Of a stretch of 64,000 nucleotides of DNA, positions 43,999 through 51,943 are shown in pieces. The stretch's first letter is position 1. Each line of letters starts with the position of its first letter. Origin of the DNA: Aquisphaera giovannonii. Lineage in GTDB: Bacteria > Planctomycetota > Planctomycetia > Isosphaerales > Isosphaeraceae. The stretch spans positions 2,480,001 to 2,544,000 of the forward strand of contig NZ_CP042997.1 of NCBI RefSeq assembly GCF_008087625.1, written 5' to 3'. The notes under the pieces are model-generated. The model was given only the letters and a program-made list of their open reading frames with translations, was not told the origin of the DNA and ran no database searches. A program made the position numbers and the translations under genes.

Positions 43999-44547
43999 AT
44001 GATGGAGACGGAATTACTCCGGCATTATGTGGCCCTGCGCGACCCGGACGCCTTCCGGGCGCTTGCCGAGCGGCATGGACCCATGGTCCGCTCCGTCTGC
44101 CGCTGCAACCTCCGCGAAAGCCACGACGTGGATGATGCGGTCCAGACGACGTTCCTGATCTTCGCCAGGCAGGCTTCGACCATCGAACGCGTCGAGGCAA
44201 TCGGCCCCTGGCTTCGCCGGGTCGCGTCTCGCGTCTCCCGGCGAGTCCGCGTCAAAATCGAGGAGCGGAGAATCCGAGAGGCCGCGCGGCCGGGTGTGCG
44301 CCGCGACGGGAGCATGACCGATCCCCTCGAGCCGTCGGCGCTGGCCACGCTCCACGAGGAGATCAGCAGCCTGCCGGACTGGTATCGACGCCCGCTCGTG
44401 CTCTGTTACCTGGAAGGCAAGACTAACGACGAAGCGGCCAAGGAGCTTGGCTGTCCGGTCGGCACGGTCAAGGGGCGCCTCTGGCGTGCTCGACGAGAGC
44501 TGAGGGAGAGGCTGATCCGCCGCGGATGGGCCTGCACGATTGCGTGA
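43999..44547 (+). CDS. ECF-type RNA polymerase sigma factor
   Basis: A 182-residue sigma70-family ECF factor. Region 2 covers about 1-75 (FRALAERHGPMVRSVCRCNL, DVDDAVQTTFLIFARQAST). Region 4 is at 115-175 with LPDWYRRPLVLCYLEGKTN and the helix-turn-helix DEAAKELGCPVGTVKGRLWRAR. This form, common in planctomycetes, lacks an obvious anti-sigma gene next to it. Two adjacent ATGs (43999, 44002) could start it. It precedes the LEPR-XLL protein gene by 103 nt, so it may direct that gene or simply be co-transcribed. Confidence 0.94.
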   Translation: MMETELLRHYVALRDPDAFRALAERHGPMVRSVCRCNLRESHDVDDAVQTTFLIFARQASTIERVEAIGPWLRRVASRVSRRVRVKIEERRIREAARPGVRRDGSMTDPLEPSALATLHEEISSLPDWYRRPLVLCYLEGKTNDEAAKELGCPVGTVKGRLWRARRELRERLIRRGWACTIA

Positions 44548-44650
44548 TCGAAGATCCGTCAGATTGATTGGCATCGGATCGAGGGGCGGTGCTCCTTCTC
44601 CTCCTTGAACCCAAATCCCAGAAACGTGTCCGGTCCCTCGCCACCCGGCG

Positions 44651-46120
44651 ATGACTACCTATTCAGAGCGATCCGTCAGGGCTCCGGGCGAAGGTATGCC
44701 GACGAAGTTCGCCTTGCAGTGGTGCATGAATCGAATTCAGAGGACCATGACGACGGCGAAAGCCGCACGTCGCGAAGCGTGGTCCATCTGGCGCAGGGAG
44801 CGGGTACGCCCATCGGGCCTATCCGGGCCAGTGGCCTCACCGGACCTCGAGAGTCTGGAAACGCGCTGTCTCCTGTCCGACATCGCACCTCAGGCTTCCC
44901 GCGCGGACCTCGCCACGCGAATACCCCAGCCTGTCGGTGCCGCGATGGCCGACGTATGGTCCGGATGGCAGGCACAGGCCGGTCCCAGGCAGCCGGCCCC
45001 GCCCGTGCCGGGGACGTATCAGATCGTCACGGAGACGGGCGAGGACCACGAGACCGAGGACGACGCTCAGCAACTCCCCGACTCGCCTCTCTTCGGGGTG
45101 ATCGGCTCGCTCGGGAGCGGGGATGTCCTCGATGTGTACCGGCTCACCCTGAACCGAGGGGCGAGGCAACTGGACCTGGGACTGCTGGCCACTTCGGGCC
45201 AGCCGATTGCCCCGATGCGGCTGCAAATCTTCGACGAATCCGGTCAGCTGCTCGCCTCCTGGGAGCTTGGGCAGCAGGGGCCGGCGCTGCATGCGTCCGT
45301 GAGCAATATCCCGGCCGGTACGACGATCTATCTGGGTGTCGGGTCGGGCAGGGACGGGGAGGCGGCCGGGGATTATCAGCTCTGGGTGAGCAACACCTTC
45401 AGAGTGCCGACGACGCCGTCCAGCGGGCTGGCCCCGATCCTGCCCGCAATCACCCAGATCGCGCCTCTCTGGTCGGGCCTGCCGGTGCCACCGACCACGG
45501 CGACGACATGGACCTCCCCGAGGGTCGAGAGCGGGACGTCAGCCGTCCCCGATGCCCGGCCCGCCACGGCGGCGGCTCTGGACCTGCGTCATGCACCGCT
45601 CTCGGCGGGGGTGGTCTCGCAGGGCGACGAGAGCGTCCCACCTGCCCGCGATGCCCCTCCCGAGGAGGCCCCTCGGCCGGTACGAGTCCTCTCCGGCGGG
45701 GCGCGACGCACGGGCCTGGATTTCGGGGCCGAGGCGACCGGATCACTCCCGGTCGACGAGACGCAAGTCGCCGCCGCGACGACGCCAACGCGCGTGACGC
45801 CGAGCGGAGAGGTGGGGGGATTCCCGGTGCTCGGCGTGGCCGTGATCGGACCGGTGGCAAGCTCCGGCACGGATCTCGTGTCCATCGATCTGAACGAGCT
45901 GGACGCCCGGGAGATGGCAACTTCCCCACCGGCTCCGGCCCCGACCACGGCTTTGATGGGGACGAGCGACTTGACGATCCCGCTCTTCTCGGGCTCCGGG
46001 ATGGCGATGGCCTGGTCCCTGAACGCCTTCCTCTCCCAGCCGGCTTCCGGTTTCGACTGCTACAAGGCCTACTTCGACGCCCGGCCCCGCGCCGACGAGG
46101 ACGAGACCGAGGAGTGCTGA
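44651..46120 (+). CDS. LEPR-XLL-type surface/exported protein with PPC-like domain
   Basis: Up to 489 residues. The planctomycete N-terminal sorting-type motif LESLETRCLLS (LEPR-XLL family) lies at residues 66-76 after a basic region (RREAWSIWRRERVRPSG). A beta-sandwich resembling a pre-peptidase C-terminal (PPC) domain covers about 105-240 (DVYRLTLNRGARQLDLGLL, AGDYQLWVS). The rest is low-complexity Pro/Ala/Thr/Gly, ending with an acidic tail (ADEDETEEC). The true start is uncertain: ATGs at 44651, 44696, 44726 or 44747, none with a strong Shine-Dalgarno. The last 52 nt overlap antisense with the 3' end of the kinase gene. The function is unknown; adhesion or extracellular display is likely by analogy. 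Confidence 0.75.
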   Translation: MTTYSERSVRAPGEGMPTKFALQWCMNRIQRTMTTAKAARREAWSIWRRERVRPSGLSGPVASPDLESLETRCLLSDIAPQASRADLATRIPQPVGAAMADVWSGWQAQAGPRQPAPPVPGTYQIVTETGEDHETEDDAQQLPDSPLFGVIGSLGSGDVLDVYRLTLNRGARQLDLGLLATSGQPIAPMRLQIFDESGQLLASWELGQQGPALHASVSNIPAGTTIYLGVGSGRDGEAAGDYQLWVSNTFRVPTTPSSGLAPILPAITQIAPLWSGLPVPPTTATTWTSPRVESGTSAVPDARPATAAALDLRHAPLSAGVVSQGDESVPPARDAPPEEAPRPVRVLSGGARRTGLDFGAEATGSLPVDETQVAAATTPTRVTPSGEVGGFPVLGVAVIGPVASSGTDLVSIDLNELDAREMATSPPAPAPTTALMGTSDLTIPLFSGSGMAMAWSLNAFLSQPASGFDCYKAYFDARPRADEDETEEC

Positions 46121-49100
46121 GCCCGCCAGGCCGCCAGCACGCGCCTGGCGAGCACCCAGACGCGATCCCGACGCTGCGGACGGGTGATCGCGCAACGGAT
46201 GTAGAGCCGGACGACGCGGGACAGGAGGCGAGGATTGTCGCCCGCCCAGTCGGCCGCGTTGTCGAGGTCCGCGGTGGCTTCATCGGACCGACCGAGCGCG
46301 AGCAGCTCCGCGGCGCGTCCGAGATAAGCCCGCGGATCTTCCGGGTCTTCTCTCAAGGCTTCCGCCCAGGAACGGACCGCCTCCTCGCGTCGTCCGAGGC
46401 GCGAGAAGATCGTCGCGCGGGTCAGGCGGATCGTGCCGCGGGCCCCCTGGGCCAGGGCGCGGTCCGCGTCCTGGAGTGCGGCGGACGGGCGGCCAGCATC
46501 GAGTTCGAGGAGCGCCATCAGCTCGAGGAGCCGGGGTTCGCCGGGATGGAGGGCCAGGCCGTTCCGAACGTCTTCCATGGCCGCCTCGACGCGGCCGGCT
46601 CGCCGGTCCACCCGGCCACGGACGAGGTACGCCTCGGGTGAATCCGGGGCGAGCGAGGTTGCGAGCTCGGCGGCCGCCTCCGCGGCCGGATCGTGGAGGG
46701 CGCTCAGGATCACGGCTCGCGCCCGGTGGATTCTGCCGGGCGAGACGGTCGAGGCCCTCTTATCGGACATCCTCGCGAGCGCCTGAAGGACCGCCTCGAT
46801 GTCTGCGAGGACGGGCCGTCCGGCCGTTGGCAGGATCTCGAGGTCTTCGGGTTGATCAAGCCAGATCAAGTCTTCCGGACGCCGGCAGGCCAGCAGGCAT
46901 CGCAGCCAGAGCCGCCGTCGGGCGGGATCCGGGCTGCGGCGGAAGGCCCCGGTCGCGTCCGCGAGCGCGGCCTCGATGTCGCCCCTCGCCAGCCTGGCGA
47001 CGGCGCGGCGGGCGAGGAACTCCGCGGCCCGCTCGGGTGCCAGGGCAAGCAATGCCGTCAGGTCGTCCTCGGCCTGTACGGCGTCGGCCGTGCGTATGGC
47101 GAGCATCGCTCGGCCCAGTCGAGCCGAGACGTCTCGAGGCTCCTCGACCAGGAGGGCGTCGTACTCGGTCCTCGCGACCGAGAGGTTCCCGGCGTCGACC
47201 TCGAGCTTCGCCCGATTTAGCCTCGCCGTGCGGCCCAGGTCGCCCCTCGGCTGGGCCGCGATGAGACGATCGTAGCAGGCCCTGGCGCCGGCCTCGTCGC
47301 CGAGGGCCTGCTTGACCACCCCGAGCTCGAGCCGGGCCTCCGGGAGGTTCGAGCCCCTTGGATCGGCCAGGACCGCCAGCAGGTCGTCCATCGCCAGGCG
47401 GGAATCTCCTCGGGCGTGGAGCAGGATGGCCCGATTGATCCGCGCCCATGGAGAGTCCGGCCGGAGGGCGACCGCGACCTGATAGTGCTCGAGCGCACTC
47501 TCGCCCTGCCCGAGCCGGCTGTAGTAGAAGCCGACGTAGAACTGGGACCAGTAATCCCCCGGCTCGCGGCGAGTCTTGCGTTCGAGACAGGCTGCCGCTT
47601 CCTCGATCCGGCCTTCCAGCTCGAACAGGAGGGCCCACTGGAACTCCCCGCCAATCTCCGTCCCGATCGGACGCTCGTCGGGCCGCAAGAGGCCGTCCAT
47701 CTTGTCCTCGCAATAGCGTCGGATGGCTCGCCACGGGGCGTCCGGCCGCGCGAATGGGATGGCGCGATCGCAGAGCTGGATTGCCTGATGGAGGCCCTTC
47801 GGGTGCGTGGAGCGATCGCGAGCCAGGGCCCAGGCCCAGAGGAAGAGGATGTCGTTCACTTCGCGGATGAGTCGATCGCGGAGGGGCGGATCGAGACGCG
47901 CGACAGGAGGGCGATCTGTCCACGAGGGATCCTTCAGGGCCGAGAAGGCGGCCAGCGCCGCCTGGACCGAGGCGACAGGCTCGCGGTGCTCCCCGGTGAA
48001 TCCGAGGAGGGAGATACGCAGGTCCTCCCCCGCCCGGAAGAGCTGTTCGGCCGCCCTTCGGGCGGCGGAAGTCTCCGAGGCGAGGTCACGCTCCGCCAGG
48101 AGCTCCGGGACTCGAGGGAGAGTCGACGGATCTTCCTGGGCGAGCCGAGCGGCCGCGTCGAACTGGCTGGCCGCCACGTCCCACTCGCCCCGGAGGGCGG
48201 ATTCGCTCCCCTGGCCACGCTTCCGGGTGACCTCCACGTCCATCTGCAACGACCGCAGCCGCGTCCGCACGGCATTCTCCGCGAGCAGCCCCAACGCCGC
48301 CGCGGCGACGAGGGCCGCGGTCAGGTGATAGCGATAACGCCGCAGGCCCCGGAGGACGCGAGGGCGGAGCGGCTCGCGGGCGAATCGGAGCGGCCGGTCA
48401 TCGGCCACCGCATGCAGGTCGATCGCCAGTTCCGCGGCGTTCGCGTAGCGGCGTTCCGGATCGAGGGCCAGGCACTTGCGGACGACCGCTTCGAGCGACG
48501 AGGGGACGTCGGGATCGCGCGCCCGGGGCGCCGGCATCGCTTCGCGGCGGGACCGCGAGACGTGGCTCACGGCCTCGCGCAGGGTCGCCGTCGAGGGGGG
48601 CATGGAGAACGGCCTCGGCTCGCGGATGAGGCAGTCCAGGAGCACCATGCCCAGGGAATAGATGTCGGAGCGCTCGTCTCCTTCGTCGTCCCGGACGCCC
48701 TCCATGACCCCGAGCCGCTCCGGCGACATGTACGCGAGCGTCCCCCCGATGGATTCTCCGCCGCCCGCATCGGGCAGCCGTTCCTGGGCCAGGTTGAAAT
48801 CCAGGAGCATCGGCAGCCCGTCGGCGGTCACCAGCACGTTCGAGGGCTTGATGTCGTGATGGAGGACGCCCCGGTCGTGGGCATGCTGGAGCGACTCCGC
48901 GAGCCGGGCCATCCAGGACGCGATGGTCCGCGCGTAGGTCGTCCGCACGATCGGCCTTCGGACCGACTCGCGGTCCTGATCGTCCGCCGTCGAGGGCTCG
49001 AGGCGGTCCAGGAGCGCGAAGAGATCGGCGCCGCTGCGGACCTCGCCGATTCCCGGGTGGGCGAGCAGGTGGAGGAGGGTCGTCCGGCCCAGGAACGGCA

Positions 49101-49794
49101 TGCAGAGCAGGTGCAGGCCCGTCTCCGGGTCGCTCCGATAGGAGTAGACCGGCACGATGTGGGTGTGCTGGAGGCGGGCCAGGGTCTGCGGCTCGCGCGA
49201 CCCGCGGCGGGTGACCTTGAGCGCGACGGGGCGGTCCGCGAGATGCCTCTCCTCGGCCAGATAGACCCGGCCGAACGCGCCGCGGCCCAGCTCCTCGACG
49301 ATCCGGTAGCCGCCGATGATGGATCCGGTCTCGGGGAATCGGGACGGCTCCGCGACCATCCCCATGGAGTCGAACATCGACGTGCCGCCGACGAGTCTGT
49401 GGACCTCCATCACGTCGAGGAACGGGGCCGCGACGTCGGGGAATCGGGCCACGAACTCGTCGGCCGTCGGCGACTCGCCGGCATCCTCGCGGCGGCAGAA
49501 CTCCTCGTAAATCAAGGTCAGCAGAGCCTCTTCGTCGAGGTCGGGGAACTCGGAGCGATACCATTCCGGGGGCCGATGCTCGGGCGTCCGCCATCTCAGG
49601 CTCATGTCCGCCCTCAGGATCGCGATCCGGGCCTCCCTGTCCTCGGCCGGAACGGCCGCCAGGAATTCGCGGAGGTCCGGCCGCCCCGATTGCGTGGCCG
49701 CCCACCGGTCCCTGTAGAGTCCGACCACGCCGCCCGCCGCCATCGAGGAAGGGCCGGCCCGGCCCGGCCGGTAGCGGATCGTCGAGATGTCCAT
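46069..49794 (-). CDS. Ser/Thr protein kinase with TPR-rich C-terminus
   Basis: A 1241-residue protein. An N-terminal helical region (1-155) leads to a Hanks-type kinase domain at about 163-460: G-loop GRGAFGRVY (170-178), Lys193 in VALKV, catalytic loop HHDIKPSN (312-319, Asp314), metal-binding DFN at 332-334 (in place of DFG), and SPER. A membrane helix follows near 500 (YHLTAALVAAAALGLLAE). Many TPR-like helical repeats then run to the end (for example ALEHYQVAVALRPDSPWAR; AAEAELLALGRSD-type units), which probably bind partner proteins. It starts 4 nt after the sigma-factor stop, so kinase and sigma factor are co-translated and probably act in one signalling path. Kinase activity is expected because Lys and both Asp are present. 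Confidence 0.94.
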   Translation of the reverse strand: MDISTIRYRPGRAGPSSMAAGGVVGLYRDRWAATQSGRPDLREFLAAVPAEDREARIAILRADMSLRWRTPEHRPPEWYRSEFPDLDEEALLTLIYEEFCRREDAGESPTADEFVARFPDVAAPFLDVMEVHRLVGGTSMFDSMGMVAEPSRFPETGSIIGGYRIVEELGRGAFGRVYLAEERHLADRPVALKVTRRGSREPQTLARLQHTHIVPVYSYRSDPETGLHLLCMPFLGRTTLLHLLAHPGIGEVRSGADLFALLDRLEPSTADDQDRESVRRPIVRTTYARTIASWMARLAESLQHAHDRGVLHHDIKPSNVLVTADGLPMLLDFNLAQERLPDAGGGESIGGTLAYMSPERLGVMEGVRDDEGDERSDIYSLGMVLLDCLIREPRPFSMPPSTATLREAVSHVSRSRREAMPAPRARDPDVPSSLEAVVRKCLALDPERRYANAAELAIDLHAVADDRPLRFAREPLRPRVLRGLRRYRYHLTAALVAAAALGLLAENAVRTRLRSLQMDVEVTRKRGQGSESALRGEWDVAASQFDAAARLAQEDPSTLPRVPELLAERDLASETSAARRAAEQLFRAGEDLRISLLGFTGEHREPVASVQAALAAFSALKDPSWTDRPPVARLDPPLRDRLIREVNDILFLWAWALARDRSTHPKGLHQAIQLCDRAIPFARPDAPWRAIRRYCEDKMDGLLRPDERPIGTEIGGEFQWALLFELEGRIEEAAACLERKTRREPGDYWSQFYVGFYYSRLGQGESALEHYQVAVALRPDSPWARINRAILLHARGDSRLAMDDLLAVLADPRGSNLPEARLELGVVKQALGDEAGARACYDRLIAAQPRGDLGRTARLNRAKLEVDAGNLSVARTEYDALLVEEPRDVSARLGRAMLAIRTADAVQAEDDLTALLALAPERAAEFLARRAVARLARGDIEAALADATGAFRRSPDPARRRLWLRCLLACRRPEDLIWLDQPEDLEILPTAGRPVLADIEAVLQALARMSDKRASTVSPGRIHRARAVILSALHDPAAEAAAELATSLAPDSPEAYLVRGRVDRRAGRVEAAMEDVRNGLALHPGEPRLLELMALLELDAGRPSAALQDADRALAQGARGTIRLTRATIFSRLGRREEAVRSWAEALREDPEDPRAYLGRAAELLALGRSDEATADLDNAADWAGDNPRLLSRVVRLYIRCAITRPQRRDRVWVLARRVLAAWRAQHSSVSSSSARGRASK

Positions 49795-49798
49795 GTCC

Positions 49799-50401
49799 TC
49801 AGCCCTCGTCCCTCGTCCGATTCCGCAGGCCCTCGACGATACGCTGGACGGTCCTCTCGCTCAGGCCGAGCCGCTCGGCGACCTCGCGGCAGGAGTAGCC
49901 CGCCACCTTCATCTCGAGCACGGCCCGTCGCCCCTCGGGCAGGCCGGCCATGAGGCGCTCGTAGGCCTCCTTCGCCTCCGCGGCGCGGCTCGGCGACTCG
50001 TTGACCTCGAAGGCCCGATCGTCGATGACGGCCCGGTCGACGCTCCGTTCGCGGCGGACATCGTGCTTCAGCGTCATCGCATGCCGCTGCTGGTCCACGA
50101 CCTTGTTCCGCGCCGCCCACGCCAGGAGGGTGACCAGATTCTGCTCGCCCTCGATGTCGTCATCCCCGTCCCGGATGTGGCGGAAGAAGCTCCCCCAGAC
50201 GCTTTGGAGGAGGTCGAGCGAATCGAGCCGCGTGCGCAGGACGCGGGGCAGCCGTCGCCGGATCACCATGCGGATCTTCGACTCGTACCGCCTCATCAAC
50301 TCGCAGGCGGCATCCTCGTCCCCCCGCCTGATGCGATCGAGGAGCTGGCGAATATCATCGTCGCCCCCTCCGGCATGGACATTCAACGGCGCGGCGGTCA
50401 T
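49799..50401 (-). CDS. ECF-type sigma factor paired with the Ser/Thr kinase
   Basis: A 200-residue sigma factor. Region 2 holds LMRRYESKIRMVIRRRLPR and LDLLQSVWGSFFRHIRDG; a linker with a run of charged residues follows; region 4 is at about 145-195 with LPEGRRAVLEMKVAGYSCRE and the helix VAERLGLSERTVQRIVEGLR. The ATG at 50401 has GGGAGG 8 nt upstream. An in-frame extension to 50635 would run into the hydrolase gene and is rejected. The kinase gene begins 4 nt after its stop. Sigma factors next to Hanks kinases are a planctomycete theme, in which phosphorylation is thought to control the sigma factor. Confidence 0.93.
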   Translation of the reverse strand: MTAAPLNVHAGGGDDDIRQLLDRIRRGDEDAACELMRRYESKIRMVIRRRLPRVLRTRLDSLDLLQSVWGSFFRHIRDGDDDIEGEQNLVTLLAWAARNKVVDQQRHAMTLKHDVRRERSVDRAVIDDRAFEVNESPSRAAEAKEAYERLMAGLPEGRRAVLEMKVAGYSCREVAERLGLSERTVQRIVEGLRNRTRDEG

Positions 50402-50496
50402 GCGTCGGCCCTCCCGGTTCTCTCCCCCCATGGACGAGATCACCGGCCGGGGCCGACACGGACAGGAATTTTCGACGTACCCTGGAGAATCGTCGC

Positions 50497-51915
50497 CTAC
50501 TTCTCGCGGCCGGCCCGGATGCGGACGACGAGATCCTCCGCGAAGTCGGGCGACTCGAGGCGGACGGGGCGGCCGCCATCCGTCGCGTCCAGGCCCCGGG
50601 AAAGGATCGTCCGGCCGTCGCGAGGGTCGATCCACTGGACCTGATAATTCCCGGGCGGCAGGTCCAGGGTCAGGGCGAGTTTCGGGCCGGACGCCGCGTA
50701 CAGCAGGAACTCACCCCGACGCCGGCTGGCGATCACCGAGACGTCCCCGCGGAGCGAGGCCGGCTCCACGGCCTTGATCGCCCGGTTGTCGGGGGACAGT
50801 TCCTCCAGCCCCATGCCCTCGACGAGGCTCCGCAGGAGGCCGACCTGTTCGCGAAGGCGCCGACCTCCCCCGCCGGGCGTCGGGTCCTCCACCTTCGCCG
50901 AGCCGTCCTCGCGATCGACCGTGAACGAGTAGTCCAGGTTGCTGAATACGCCCCCGCCGGCCAGCAGGAACTCCCAGGCCTGGCGGCGGTAGACCCGGTC
51001 CTCGGTCCCCTTGAACCCGGTCTCGTCGAAGGCGATGGGCTTCCGGAGAGCCTCGTTGAGCGGGACGGCCTCGGGCGGCGACGCGTAGTGGAAGTTGAAG
51101 ACCGAGACCGCAGGATGGGGCTCGACGACCTTCGCATTGCCGTTGGCGATGTTCTGGGCGACCAGGTGCTTGAACGGCAGGTCCTTCTCCGCATCCACGA
51201 TCGTATCCGCGACCCGCCGCTGCCAGTCGAGCGTGACGCCGCCGAAGTAGGGCTCGTTGCAGATCTCGAAGTACAGGTTATCGAACCCGTTCAGCTCGGC
51301 CACCGCCTTGCGGACGAAGGCGAGCTGGCGCTTCAGCAACTCGGGATGCTTGAGGGTGAAGACCTCATCGCGAGGACATCTGCCGAGCCCGTTGACGTTA
51401 TTCCGCCCGTTCATCGGGCTGGCCGCCCACAGCTCCTCCTCGTAGAGCGGGCAGAAGTTGACGTACTCCACGACGATCCCCCGGCGACCGGCTTCCGCCA
51501 GGAAGTCCTTGAGCCGCTCGAAGTAGGCCTCGTCGAAGTCGTCCAGGTCGAACTTCTCGCCGCGACGGGCCCACGGGCAGGCGAACCGGCCCGGTGCGGG
51601 TGCCAGGGTGTTGGCTCGAATCCGGAACGACCCCGGGACTTCCCTGTAGGTACCGGAGAAAGTACGCGTCAGATTGAGCCCGCATCGCTTCAGCACGTCG
51701 AGGTAGACGCGGTAGTCGAAGTCCAGGTTGAGCACCGCGCCGTAGTGCTCGCCGGAGGTGACGAGCACGGTGGGCTTCCCGCGGAAGACGAAGTAGCGCG
51801 GGTTCTCCACGAACACCGACAGCGGGGCATGAACCGGAGCTTGGCCCTCGCCGGGCGTCTGGTCGGCGGCTCCGGCCGCCGCGGCTGCGGCCAGGACCAG
51901 GCAGGGAAGCGTCAT
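50497..51915 (-). CDS. Secreted clan GH-A (GH5-like) glycoside hydrolase
   Basis: A 472-residue protein with a short signal peptide (MTLPCLVLAAAAAAGAA). A TIM-barrel domain shows the two acidic residues of clan GH-A: the acid/base in YFEICNEPYFGG and the nucleophile in IAFDETGFKG. A small beta-sandwich follows (LALTLDLPPGNYQVQWIDP), ending VVRIRAGREK. The substrate cannot be predicted (beta-glucan or beta-mannan type). The ATG at 51915 starts at the signal peptide; in-frame upstream sequence belongs to the neighbour. It begins 28 nt after the cytochrome/HEAT gene and ends 95 nt before the sigma-factor gene. Confidence 0.85.
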   Translation of the reverse strand: MTLPCLVLAAAAAAGAADQTPGEGQAPVHAPLSVFVENPRYFVFRGKPTVLVTSGEHYGAVLNLDFDYRVYLDVLKRCGLNLTRTFSGTYREVPGSFRIRANTLAPAPGRFACPWARRGEKFDLDDFDEAYFERLKDFLAEAGRRGIVVEYVNFCPLYEEELWAASPMNGRNNVNGLGRCPRDEVFTLKHPELLKRQLAFVRKAVAELNGFDNLYFEICNEPYFGGVTLDWQRRVADTIVDAEKDLPFKHLVAQNIANGNAKVVEPHPAVSVFNFHYASPPEAVPLNEALRKPIAFDETGFKGTEDRVYRRQAWEFLLAGGGVFSNLDYSFTVDREDGSAKVEDPTPGGGGRRLREQVGLLRSLVEGMGLEELSPDNRAIKAVEPASLRGDVSVIASRRRGEFLLYAASGPKLALTLDLPPGNYQVQWIDPRDGRTILSRGLDATDGGRPVRLESPDFAEDLVVRIRAGREK

Positions 51916-51943
51916 CGGTCCGGCTCCTGGCGGCCGCCGGAGC

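Noticed and set aside
47416-49953. A plus-strand open frame of 845 codons over the kinase gene
   Set aside because: The minus strand carries clear kinase motifs and TPRs; the antisense translation is low-complexity.
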